The notes below the pieces were generated by a model that searched no databases, was not told where the DNA came from, and saw nothing but the letters and a program-made list of their open reading frames with translations. From Heterocephalus glaber (lineage: Eukaryota; Chordata; Mammalia; Rodentia; Bathyergidae): a DNA stretch of 64,000 bases. The stretch spans positions 4,114,161-4,178,160 of the forward strand of contig NW_004624742.1 of assembly GCF_000247695.1 (NCBI RefSeq). The letters are read 5' to 3'. The position numbers and the translations under genes were made by a program. Shown piece by piece: positions 35,225 to 45,167 of this stretch (position 1 is its first letter; the number at the start of each line of letters is the position of its first letter).

Positions 35225-35482
35225 ACCATATGCCACGTACAGGAACCTAATAGCCTTAGTTAATGTAAACATTATACGCCATAACATGAGCTAAGATTAA
35301 TACTATCAACAAGAATGAAAAATGGGATAGGGGAACTGGCGAAGGGAGGGTAGGAGGGGGAGAGAAATCAATTTAAAAACAAAAAACAAACTGAGGTTGT
35401 AACCACTCCCTAAAATGATTATAAACTATACGAGCTGCAAACATGTACTAATAAAATAAAAAATAATTTTTTTAAAAAGCCT

Positions 35483-35605
35483 GTGCCTAGACCCTCATTC
35501 TCCCAGACCAGCTAACCCAGAATGTCTGGGAGTAGGCCTTGGCTTTTGTTTGAGAAACACTCCCAGGTGATTCTAAACCCTAGCCAGACAAAAGTCTCTT
35601 GAGTT
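35483..35605 (+). mobile_element. hAT MER-type DNA transposon fragment
   Basis: 'cagaatgtctgggagtagg' and 'ctcccaggtgattctaa' match the interior of mammalian MER5/MER20-like elements. Confidence 0.45.
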
Positions 35606-35785
35606 GTTTTAGGCATATATAGGGAAACTGGGAAGTTGAAATAGCACAGACTAGGATAAAGAGGCCAATTTAGAAGACAGCCAGAGGTATCAAGGTTTTA
35701 AACTAGCTTGTAGATTAACAGAAATGGAAGGAAGGGTAAATGTGAGAAGTACTGCAAATGGGAAATCTGTAAGATTTTCATGATT

Positions 35786-35873
35786 TTTTTTTTTTTTTTG
35801 GTACCAGGGATTGAACTCTGGTCCTTGCGCTTGCACAGCAGGCAGAGGAACCACTCAGCTAAATCCCTGGCCC
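35786..35873 (-). mobile_element. ID SINE, 'ctgctgcgcaagcg' subtype
   Basis: T-run, ggtacc, gcttgcacagcaggcag, ending gctaaatccctggccc. Confidence 0.9.
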
Positions 35874-36148
35874 TTTTTGTGATTATTTATACAAGGGCTT
35901 AAGTTGCAGTAAAATAAATGGAGGAAATTAGTTTTGGATATGGGGGTGAAAAAAATCCATGAGTTTGACTGAGGTAAATATAAAGTGCAGGGAGAGTCAC
36001 TAGCAGATTGTTGTTCAAAAAGATCTAGAGTCCAAGAGAGATCAGTGATGACCTATCATCCACATTCAGGGTAATAGGAAATCTGAAGTTTAGATTCCTG
36101 AGGGAACCAATGGAATTAAAAGCAGACTATTATGGCTTATTTCTCTCT

Positions 36149-36297
36149 TTTTTTTAAAGACAGGATCTAACTATGCAATTCTGGCTAGCCTTGAACTCAC
36201 TATGTAGCCCAGGTTGGCTTTAAACTCAAAGTCTCAGTTATTCCTGCCTCAGCCTCCCTAGTGCTTGGATTACAGGCATGGGCCACTATGCCTGGCT
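36149..36297 (-). mobile_element. B1 SINE
   Basis: Reverse B1 with duplicated 'ctagccttgaactcactatg / ccaggttggctttaaactc' unit and gcttggattacaggcat. Confidence 0.9.
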
Positions 36298-36785
36298 ATG
36301 GCTTACATCCTGATGCTCTCCCCAAAACCTCATCTGCTCAAAGGTGGGGCTTTTGGAACATGAATGAGTATGTGATACTGGATTAGTCCACTGAGGGGTT
36401 TATAGCTGGGTGTGATGTTGGGAAGTAAAGCCTGGTGGGAAGAGGTTGGTCACTGTGGGTGTGACTTCAGGAGAGGGAGGGAGGGAGACACAGAGAGAGA
36501 GAGAGAGAGTGAGGGAGGGAAGAGCAGGGAGGAGAGGAGAGGAGGAGGACGGCGGGGGCGGGGGGAGGAAGATGACAGACATCATTCCCCTTTCTCCCTT
36601 GAGCACCTACTACTTCCTCCCTGCCATGACATGAACTATTTCTCCTCCGTCATGCTGTCTTGCCTTGGAGTCAGGTGCCTATGGACTAAAACCCTACCAA
36701 CTGTGACCTAAAATAAACATCTCCTCCTTTAATTTGTGGGTGTCAGGTATTTTGTCCCAGCAATGAGAAAAGCAATTAAGACACA
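36298..36785 (+). mobile_element. LTR-like repeat (MaLR type)
   Basis: Same skeleton as 20285-20685: 'tatggcttacatcctgatgc', 'gccttggagtcagg', 'tggactaaaaccc', 'aaataaacatctcctcc', 'ggtattttgtcccagcaatg'. Carries an expanded purine tract. Confidence 0.5.
36468..36572 (+). repeat. (GA)n polypurine tract
   Basis: gagaga and gggagg repeats followed by ggcgggggcggggg. The overlapping ORFs on both strands are artefacts of it. Confidence 0.85.
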
Positions 36786-37396
36786 GACTATGGACAAGTC
36801 TTGAGGAACTACCCACATTCAGGGGGCAGAAAAAAGAGAGAGTCAATAGATAAGAGAGGTGGTCAAAGAAGCATAGGCACTGAGAAATCAGTATGTTTTA
36901 AAATCTAAAGAAAGAGACTTTCCAATATGGAAATTAATAATTAAATGTCAAAAGCCATGGAGACTCCCAACTAAATCTGGTAGGTAGTATTTAGGTGAAA
37001 CTTTAATAAAAAGTATATTGGAAGAGATTAGGAAAGGAGTGGATGGTAGACACACAAGAATTTTAGGCTATTTGTTCTAGATTATTTTGAGATATAAGGA
37101 AAGTAACTAGAGTTAGGTTAACAGCTGAGAGGATTTTTAGAATAAAAACTTGAGCCTTTTTGGAGGAAGACACCAAGGGCAGTTGAGAGGGAAAGATTGA
37201 GGAGGGAGAAAAGCTCAAGGAATACCATTCTGTATGAAAAAGGCAGGGGAAGAAGGCTGGTAAATGGACACTCATCTTCCTGACCCCATGAGCCTCCAGG
37301 ATGGCCACATGATCTAGAGACACATGGCTAAGAGAAGAACCTCTATCTCCACTGTGTGGCAACTCTTCAAGTTGGAAAACTAATTAAAAGGTTTAA

Positions 37397-37588
37397 ACTG
37401 GGCATAGTGGGACATCCCTGAAATTCCAGCACTTTGAGAAGCTAAAGCAGGCAGAAAATTCAAGATCAGCCTGGGCAACAAAGTGAGACTCTGTCACACA
37501 AAAAAATGTTTTTAAATATTTTTTAAAGGGCTTGGAATATAGTTTAGTATGAAGGTGCTGGGATCAATCCCTAGTACCTCCCCCCATA
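37397..37588 (+). mobile_element. B1-dID composite SINE
   Basis: Forward B1 ('aactgggcatagtggg', 'gagactctgtc') then 'gggcttggaatatagtttagt...gggatcaatccctagtacc'. Confidence 0.75.
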
Positions 37589-38689
37589 AATAAATCAAAC
37601 AAAACTCAACTCCCCATTGGGTGTAGGGACTTCCAGGGTAACTGTTCCTTTTCCATCACTGACTAAACTTATTACTCTATGCGGGGAGCCCCAATTCCGC
37701 CTTCTCCACTCCCTCCCAAGCATTAACTTACTCCTAGAGAATTCTCAGTTTCAGGACAATACACTATTGCTAGGGAATAGCATATATTCCTTCAGGAGAA
37801 TAGATGTGACTACTTTTTAAATGTCACCTCTAAGACTTTTCTATGGCAAGATCTGAGAGGAACACTGGGTTAATTCAGGAGCAGGACTGTTGCTGGATTG
37901 CTGACCCCATGGGTCAAATACCATGAGGCCATTCTAAGGAATCTGCCCAGAAATCTGCTCGCTAGCCCAGAATTTGGAGGAGCCATCACTGATCTCTCTA
38001 AATCCTTACATTCTCTTGCCACTGTGGTCTTCATGATCATCTTTGATATCTACCTGAACAGGAATGAATCTGTGTGGTTATGAATATCTCCTGTTGCGTT
38101 TAAATTAAAACAGGAGTAGGCACTAACTTCAACACTACATATGACCCAGCACAGTGGCTACACACTTTTGAGCAAAGCAATCCTATGACCAGCTTCATTT
38201 GGAATACAGGCAAGTTTGTACCATCATTTCCAACTTGGTTTATTCCTTTCTTCAGTCCATTAGTAGATATTTTTCTATTGTCAATGTTCGGACCTTGTAT
38301 TTTTTTAAGCATTTGGTAAAATTTATGTTTTCCAGGTTATAACAGTTCCAAGCCAAATTAATGTTTAGGCAAAAATTCCAACCTGTATCTCTCAGGGGAG
38401 TAAATGGGCCCATCAGGTCATTACAGGAGTCACTGTAAGATTTTTACACTTTCAGAAAATCAGAGTCAATATCCCTAATCAGCAGCAGACAGCCATAGAA
38501 AATACAGACATTCATCCATAATTTCTTATGTTTAAGGAGGATAAAATGTCTTGGGGGGAAAACGTAGAGTAGAAAGGGCCTGGATTTCCCCCTCTAAGGT
38601 TTCCTGGTGAATACAAGCTGCCTTCAAAATATTTGTTTCCACCAATGCCCAGATTGGGGAGCTGATGACTCCTCCGCCAAACTTTCCTA

Positions 38690-39220
38690 CCATCTCTGCA
38701 TGTACAACAGGCCTGAACTTGCCCAATATATGACTTTCCTAGAGTGGTAGCAGTGAGTACTTCTATCATCTTTAATGAGCTAAGTGCAGGCAAATCCAAC
38801 ACACATGCACAGATCACTGTGTCAAGTGCAAGCCCCAGTGTCAAAAGCAAAGAATTGACAAGCCATGTTCATAAACCCTGGGATCATATGCACAAGCCTG
38901 ACCACCTTTTTTTTTTTTTAACTTTTGGCCTATATAAACTATAATCCTTGCATCCCCAGGGAGCAGTCTATCAACCCTAACCTGCACACTGCCCCCACAT
39001 ACTCAAGTATAAGACCCAATAAAGCCTCACTTGGATGGTATTGCTTGCCTCTTTATGATTTCTATCTCAAATTGAGCAAAATAACCCTTGGATGAGCTGG
39101 TAAACCAAAATGAGCTGGAGACGTATCAAAAACAACAACAACAACAACAAAAACACTACTGCACTTTGTCTTTTCATGATTTCTATCCTAGACTGAGCAA
39201 AAGAACTCCAGGCTTATGAG
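38690..39220 (+). mobile_element. ERV-type LTR, apparently solitary
   Basis: TATA-like tatataaac at 38931-38939, polyadenylation signal AATAAA at 39018-39023 with typical R-region spacing, then a U5-like segment that is duplicated (39037-39090 and 39160-39215 share 'atgatttctatc...gagcaaaa'). No gag, pol or env reading frames and no second LTR are seen in the window. The left edge is uncertain, and the sequence back to 37600 may belong to it. Confidence 0.45.
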
Positions 39221-39294
39221 TACTTAGTGGCAGGTCACTTGCCTGTCATGAAACAAGGCCCTGGGCTCAATTCCCAGTACTACAAGAAAAAAAA
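39203..39294 (+). mobile_element. Decayed ID SINE
   Basis: 'ctgggctcaattcccagtact' plus A-tail is clear; the head is degraded. Confidence 0.6.
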
Positions 39295-39385
39295 ATTATT
39301 TCAGTTATTTATGTGGTTACAAACAAAAACAGCACCAAGGGATATAAAATCACCATTTAGCATCAATCAAAATTGATACTATCAG

Positions 39386-39472
39386 GGCCGAGGATTTAGC
39401 TTAGTAGTTTCGCTGCCTGCTGCACAAGCACAAGGACCTGAGTTCAATCCCCAAAACAAACTAACAAACAAA
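39386..39472 (+). mobile_element. ID SINE, 'ctgctgcgcaagcg' subtype
   Basis: gggccgaggatttagcttag head, gcctgctgcacaagcac, gttcaatcccc, AAAC-type tail. Confidence 0.88.
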
Positions 39473-39489
39473 AAGTTTGACACTATCAT

Positions 39490-41004
39490 TGTCTATAAAC
39501 TATGGCTCTAAACATAATCAGATATATTGATTTCAAGTTATTCCCATCTTATATCAATTCCAAAAATCAATCAATACCAACAGCCCACCTAAAATTAAAG
39601 CAAATCCATCAAAACACAAGAACAGAATAGTGAAAAGAATTTAATTGAAAATTTTTAGTCTTACAATGTATTTAAAACATAAATATTTAATTAACATTCT
39701 AAGCATAATTATTATATAGGAGGAAGTACCTCACTAGGCAGCACATTTTTCCTCCTATGTGTGAAATGAACTTCTGCAGTAAGAAAAACGGGGGAAGTTA
39801 AAAGAATTTTTCCCATTAAAGAAGAGGAAATAAACAAGGCAAGCCTCTTCCCTTCAAACAAAATGTACTATAAACAGCAGCTGATAATCCAATCATTTAC
39901 TAGGACTTCATCCAAAGCAGCAAATCTCAATAGAGTGAGGGAAGGGAGTAGGTGGTTTTAAATTAAAAATGTTTCCTCCCAACTCTTCCTCACTCAAATA
40001 ACTCAACATTATCCAATAATCCTGACCTAAGCAGGTTGAAAATCACTGCTAGTGCCATTGTTAGGCTGGAAATGTGCCAAATTCCTTACATGTGTTACAT
40101 TCCTCGAAAGAGGAAAAATCACTAATCTAGAATGTCTATATATAATAGAAACCACTTTCTCACTATAAAATTAAATTTTTCATATCATATAATTGTGAGT
40201 TCTAGCTTCAGTGAAGTGAGATTCAATGCCCCCTCTTTTTTACAAGTGAAAACTAATGGCTATTATCAATCTCAGGACAGAGGCAAACAAGTCGGCCATT
40301 TAATTCAGTGAGTCCTATTACTCTAGCAAAACCTTAGCCATCAAGAAACATGAGGCTAAGTTATCCTGGATAGTTAAATATTTCAGATTGCTAAAGCTTT
40401 AGCATATAAATTATTAATTTGTATTTTAGAATTTGCAATAGGATTCTCTTTTGAAGCATACCATCTTTTTTGCTTAAGAACAACTTTTAAATTTCAAAAG
40501 CATGTAAAATCACTAAAAGTACTTCAATAATTCAAAAATACATGAAGTAAAACTTTCTCCCCTCTCTCATTCTGCCAAAGGTAATTACTATTTGGGGTAT
40601 ATCCTTCTAGACTACTTCAGAATACTTACAGAACTATCCATAATCTCAAATAAGCAATAAGGAGATCTTACTGTACATTCAGTTCTGCAACTTGCTTTTT
40701 ACAGTGATGGACTGAATAACCTTTTAAGTTTAAATACTGTGGTAGATCTACTTTTGTAAAACTACCTTTATAACAGTATTTTTCATCATTCTTTTAACAG
40801 GTACATTTAGGTAGGAATTTTTTTCCCTCTTCAATTAATTGTGGTACATACATCTTTGCATACGTTTTTCTTCAGGAGAGATCAGTAATGAAAATGTTGG
40901 ATTAAAGGCATATATGTATTTTGAGAGACATTCTTATTTCCTGCCTTCTTTAAAATATTTTTTTTCAGACTTATTCTTACCAACATTTTCTTTTACTCTG
41001 CCAT
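39490..41004. other. Repeat-poor intron 2 sequence
   Basis: About 1.5 kb of AT-rich sequence with no recognised gene or young repeat. Traces near 39915-40065 may be an old DNA transposon. Confidence 0.5.
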
Positions 41005-41018
41005 AATAAAGTGATTTA

Positions 41019-41105
41019 GCCAGGGATTTAGCTCAGCGGTTCTACCGCCTGCCTCGCAAGCGCAAGGTCCCGAGTTCAATCCCTGGTACTAAAAAAAAAA
41101 AATAC
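41019..41105 (+). mobile_element. ID SINE, near-consensus, with target duplication
   Basis: Perfect 14-bp repeats aataaagtgattta at 41005-41018 and 41106-41119. The head lacks the first bases of the consensus. Confidence 0.94.
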
Positions 41106-41555
41106 AATAAAGTGATTTATACCCTTAGAGCCCCAGAAGTAGTCAGCACTAGTCACTTCTACAATAAATTTCACCTGTTTTTAAAATTTTAAACCTTTTT
41201 CCTTATTGTCTCTACACTATCTGCCATCATTGTACTGCCTATAGCATATCTTCTGCTTACTTCCATTGGAAACCTGAAACCAGAAAACTGTATTTATTAA
41301 AATCAAGATTAAATTAAAAATTACATGAGAAATTTTTTATTGACAAAATGCAAGTAAATTTTGTAATTGATATTTTAATCTCTCAGAGGTCCTTCATACT
41401 TTTGGATTCTGAAGGGGTAAAATTCCCAGACAGTAATTTTTAGACAGATGAAATATAATCACTGTTGTTATTATTAATATATAATAGGCTCCCCATTCAT
41501 ATTCCCATGGGAATATGAATATGGGAAGTACCTTGCTCAAGAAAAACCAGAGGCA

Positions 41556-41979
41556 GAACAAGAAACTAGAGACATTTATAGCTAAATGGATGCACACTAC
41601 TGAGGCCATATTCTTAAGTGAAATAAATAGGACACACACGTGTAAATACCGAATAGTTTCTCTGGTGTGAGAAACTAAAAGTATAAATAAGGATCAAGAT
41701 GTATAATTGATAATGTGAAATAGGAAGAAAAGGTCTAAATGGGTAGGGAAAGTCGGAGGGGTAAGGGAAAGGAAAGAAGGGAAAGGAAAAAAATATGAGA
41801 AAAGGAAAAAATGGAAACAAAGTCTGTAAATAGGGATGGGTGGAGGAGTTGAAGGGAGGGCAGGGGAATGGGGAAAAAATAAGAACCAAGATACATCATG
41901 TAAAGGTACAAGTTCCCAATGATGAATGTAACTGTATTGTATATCTAAAATGTACCAATAAACTTAATGAAAAAAAGAA
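41556..41979 (+). mobile_element. L1 3'-end insertion with target duplication
   Basis: Severely 5'-truncated: it starts in the last ORF2 codons and runs through the purine-rich 3' UTR to aaaatgtaccaataaa. Perfect 17-bp repeats aagaaaaaccagaggca at 41539-41555 and 41980-41996. Confidence 0.93.
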
Positions 41980-41996
41980 AAGAAAAACCAGAGGCA

Positions 41997-42636
41997 AATG
42001 GATCACAATACTAGCATAATGTCACTGTTCCAGTAAATATTATTAAAAATAGTATTATAGCATCAGAGAAAATTACAAGTAATCTATTCATTATATTTGT
42101 CTTTTCCTTACCTACATTCAGTAAATTCCTTGCAAGTTATGACTACATTGGACATATATGACTTGTCTCTCAAATATCTCCCTAAAATTACTATTTTAAA
42201 TTTATTTTGGGTTACTTATGATTATTTATCATTAGTTATGAGTCAATTCACTATCACCATCTCAGTAAATTGTTTAAAATAAGTATGACAAAAGGAGATC
42301 TTTGCTAGAATTTCTGGAGAAAGAAGATAGACAAGCTTGCACTTCCTTCCACCACCTCACTCTTCTACTCTCCCTCTCCAACCAAAGGTATAACAAAGAA
42401 GATATCATTCTTTTTCAGGATATAAGGGTATAATGGCAAGAAATCTAGAGGTAAGACGGTAAAGAGGATGGTACTAAGTGAGCATAAAGGAAACAAGGGA
42501 AAACAGACCCAAGAGATGGAGCTAATTTCTTCCCTAAATCAAAACATCCCTGGACTTGGTGGTCATGTGTACATTTAGGTTAAATCTTTGTCACTTGCAA
42601 TTTGAAGAGTCCTAACCCCTACAGCTAAAATTTTAT
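41997..42636. other. Unassigned intron 2 sequence
   Basis: Nothing recognised; the ORF at 42097-42282 is not supported by any family. Confidence 0.5.
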
Positions 42637-42647
42637 ATTCTAGTCTT

Positions 42648-42757
42648 TTGTTTTTTGGGTTTTTTGGTGGTTTTTTTGGTACTGGGGATCGAACTCCAGT
42701 CCTTGAGCTTGAGCAGCAGGTGGAGAAATCACTGAGTTAAATCCCCAGCCCCTTTAC
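42648..42757 (-). mobile_element. ID SINE with target duplication
   Basis: Repeats attctagtctt at 42637-42647 and 42758-42768; T-rich tail, ggtact, and head ending gggctgggg on the minus strand. Confidence 0.93.
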
Positions 42758-43278
42758 ATTCTAGTCTTAAAACTTCAAGCAACAATTTTATTGAGTAAAT
42801 CCCAGCAAAACTACCTGTCAAGTATAATCTAACAATGATGATTTTGCTATCTGAACAAAATCTTAAGATTAATTTTATCAATTTTAATTTAGCACACAAT
42901 TTCCAAGTCTTAGAAGTACTGAAAAAATGATAAATTCCAAACAAATGTTCGATGATTTGGAGAGATTGCTAAACAAAAGGGAAATAAAAGTGTAGAACAG
43001 AATAATACCCAAGTATTTCCTTTTCTTGGCATTTTGTTCCCTAATTTTCTAATTTTTAAAACATCTTTCTGCAAAGAAAGCTACTTACCATCTAGCTAGC
43101 CAATACTCCTTGTGGTACTAGGCAAAGATTTGATTAAATCAATCATTAAAACAAATCAATTATAATTTTTAATTTAAGTCTAATGAAAAATATAGAATTT
43201 AACTTACGGAACACCATATTTAATATTAAACTGTTTAAACATGTAATTTCTATGAAGTGAAAAATAAATTTAACTTAC

Positions 43279-43394
43279 CTCAATTGCTTTGCATAGTTCT
43301 GTTCAATTTCTATTCTCTCTTTAACAAATTTGGCATATCTTTCCAAGAAGTCAATTCCCCATTGTGTGTGCTTGTCTAAACTGTCGAACTGATC
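43279..43394 (-). CDS. FNBP1L: FNBP1L coding exon 2 (start of F-BAR)
   Basis: 116 nt, phase 0 in and phase 2 out. It encodes 38 residues starting Asp-Gln-Phe-Asp-Ser-Leu-Asp-Lys-His and ending Asn-Tyr-Ala-Lys-Gln-Leu plus two bases (AG) of a split Arg codon. These are residues about 9-46 of Toca-1: the first F-BAR helix, with the basic/aromatic Phe-Leu-Glu-Arg-Tyr-Ala-Lys-Phe stretch typical of the CIP4/FBP17/Toca-1 group. The acceptor is pyrimidine-rich (tttcttttccag) and the donor is gtaagt. The ORF running upstream of Asp reads into intron 1 and is not coding. An adapter artefact lies about 210 bp upstream of this exon in intron 1 but does not touch the splice site. Confidence 0.97.
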
Positions 43395-43606
43395 CTGGAA
43401 AAGAAAAGTAAAAGTCATTGAAACCGACTGAAATTGTATCCACAAATATTTGAACCAGCTTCTGATATTTGTACAGAGAAGCAATGGAGTATAAAATGAA
43501 ACACCTGGTCCCCAACCACTTCACTTTTCAAGATCTACAAATAGGTTCCTAAGCTAAAGGCATGCTACTTTATACCTGAATGCCCTTACCCACATGGCTC
43601 CTTGTC

Positions 43607-43687
43607 TTTTTTTTTTTTTTTTTTTTTTTTTTCGTCATACGAGATCCTGGTAGGTGACTGGAGTTCAGACGTGTGCTCTTCCGATCT
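43607..43687 (+). other. Illumina adapter contamination in the assembly
   Basis: In order: 26-base T-run (43607-43632); cgtcatacgagat (43633-43645), the 3' end of the Illumina P7 primer with one mismatch; cctggtag (43646-43653), an 8-base index; gtgactggagttcagacgtg... (43654-43687), the complete 34-base TruSeq Read 2 primer ending gctcttccgatct. On the minus strand this reads insert, AGATCGGAAGAGC..., index, P7, poly-A: exactly a read that ran through a short insert. It is synthetic, not genomic. The minus-strand ORF 43570-43773 includes the adapter-derived peptide Ser-Thr-Arg-Leu-Asn-Ser-Ser-His. Confidence 0.99.
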
Positions 43688-43745
43688 TCAGGGGAATAAA
43701 AACATAGGGGTTCAAGCACTATAATGGTCATAAAAGTTTCTTTGT

Positions 43746-43833
43746 TTTTGTTTTTTGTGATACCCTGGATCAAACTCAGGACCTTTTGCTTGCAAGGCAG
43801 GCGGCAGAACCACTGAGTTAAATCCCTAGCCCC
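43746..43833 (-). mobile_element. ID SINE
   Basis: 'gataccctggatcaaactcagg', gcttgcaaggcaggcggcag, ending gttaaatccctagcccc, about 60 bases from the adapter. Confidence 0.88.
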
Positions 43834-43839
43834 CTAGTC

Positions 43840-45167
43840 ATCTTTTTGCAATTAACTCTTATTCCTCCTTTGAGATTCAGTTCAGCCACAGTATCCTCCA
43901 AAAACTGATCCCAAAATCTCAAAGTGAGATTACCCTAAATTTCACCATCCGACACCTAGTGGCAAGAAATGGCAGGAGGTGATGGAGGAAAAGCCTATAT
44001 GGATGGGTTCAGGAAATCAAACAAATAAAGCAACCCATCCAAAACGGAGAGGAAGACCACACACTTTGAGAAGAAGCAAAGGCCACCAGCCTGAGAAAAT
44101 AACAGACCAGAACAGGCTCACCTACTTGCCTTAATTTTCAATAGGCTATGCTCAACAGACTGAGACGGGTTGGGATGGGTGGAGATGGAGATGATATGGA
44201 ACTGTTCATAGAGATGAAAGAAATTAGGAGAAAACCTGAAGAACTATTCGCACATTCTTATGAGGAAATGCTCTATTCATGGGTGATACCACCATGATGA
44301 ATTTTGCCTTATACCCTGACTTTTACTATTTTCCATAATATTAATAATGCAGTTCCCAATATTTTCCTTTTCTATGCAATTTGCTGATATGCCTGTACTG
44401 ATGGTTGCTGTGAACCTTATGTTATGCCCATGTGTCAAGTGGGTCTTGCTGCCAGGTTCTAAGTTTAAATTTTCCCTTTGCAACCAGTCTGTTTCTGTGA
44501 GCAGTAGAATTTTACTTCTTTGCATAGAAAAAGGTAAAGTTAATAAAGCAAGTGAAAAAATAAAACAAAAAACCCTCTCCACATAAATGTAAATACAAAA
44601 CAAGGGTTAAAAAAAAACTTAGGAGGCCATCATTCTTTGTACTAGGCCCCAAAAAGACAAAAAAAAAATAATGGATTCACTTACGCTAAAATTCTACATC
44701 CACCAACCCAAAACTAAGTTGTTTACCTGACCTCCTTAGAAATCAGGAGAGAGAAAAGAGCCAAATTCCTAACCAAGCAAGTTCTAACAGACATGATTAA
44801 GGAAGAATTTTTGCTTTACATTTTATATGGCAAATAAGTTTGAAACAACAAATCCAATTTTTGTTTCTGCCATTTTTTGGCCATTTTCCACCTATGAAAC
44901 CAACTTCCTCTGCTCAGCTCATCAAAATGGTCATTCTACTTTATGGAATGAAGTTCTGCCTAATCATAAAATAATAAATAAGGCCAATCATAATCTTTAA
45001 ATTTATAATTCTGTTTCGAAACAAGCAACAAATCTGAGTGTGTTAAGTGTGCAGATTTAACAGTTGTAGTGACAGGTCATTTTCAGCAACAAAATTATAC
45101 AATGATAGTGATATCCATTTTCAAACATCCATCATCAAAATGCTTTTTCTATAGTTCAAGTTTCTTT
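43840..45167. other. Intron 1 sequence, unassigned
   Basis: No clear gene. 43950-44540 is less AT-rich and may be an old LTR or DNA element, but I cannot name it. The ORFs at 44277-44603 and 44347-44586 overlap each other antisense and are unsupported. Confidence 0.45.

Larger units (their letters stand above)
26625..35474 (+). mobile_element. Nearly full-length, decayed L1
   Basis: It starts ggggctttccccaaaatggcg (typical L1 5' terminus). A long leader of about 2.9 kb includes a T-rich stretch at 27430-28000. Degenerate ORF1 follows: coiled-coil-like part about 29560-30200 and the RNA-binding C-terminal domain about 30250-30500 (Lys-Gly-Lys-Pro-Ile-Arg, Thr-Ala-Asp-Leu). Degenerate ORF2 runs about 30780-34950, with endonuclease, RT and C-terminal pieces. 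The 3' UTR ends near 35460. Candidate 8-bp target repeats aaaagcct lie at 26617-26624 and 35475-35482. Many stops and frameshifts plus several SINEs make it inactive. Confidence 0.85.
1345..43394 (-). other. FNBP1L: FNBP1L (Toca-1) partial gene, exons 2-7 with introns
   Basis: Six minus-strand exons, each with AG acceptor and GT donor, join into one open frame of 615 nt (205 codons). The conceptual protein matches the F-BAR domain of formin-binding protein 1-like. Established for the family: Toca-1 dimerises through the F-BAR domain, binds and tubulates phosphoinositide-rich membrane, and links CDC42 to N-WASP/WIP actin assembly in endocytosis and filopodia. Asn-Asp-Thr-Asn-Ala-Thr-Lys in exon 6 and the Ala-Lys-Gln-Gln-Leu start of exon 7 separate it from the paralogues FNBP1 and TRIP10. 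Coding exon 1 (about 8 residues) is not seen up to 64000, and the exon after 1345 is off the left edge. Introns 2 to 6 are 29.6, 1.2, 0.87, 6.2 and 3.6 kb. The gene looks intact and functional within the window. Confidence 0.96.

Noticed and set aside
37898..38083. Possible retroviral or cellular coding fragment upstream of the LTR-like sequence
   Set aside because: The 61-residue ORF has no motif I can name; left as possible LTR or intron sequence.
43570..43773. 67-residue minus-strand ORF
   Set aside because: It crosses the sequencing adapter and poly-T and part of an ID SINE; it is not a protein.
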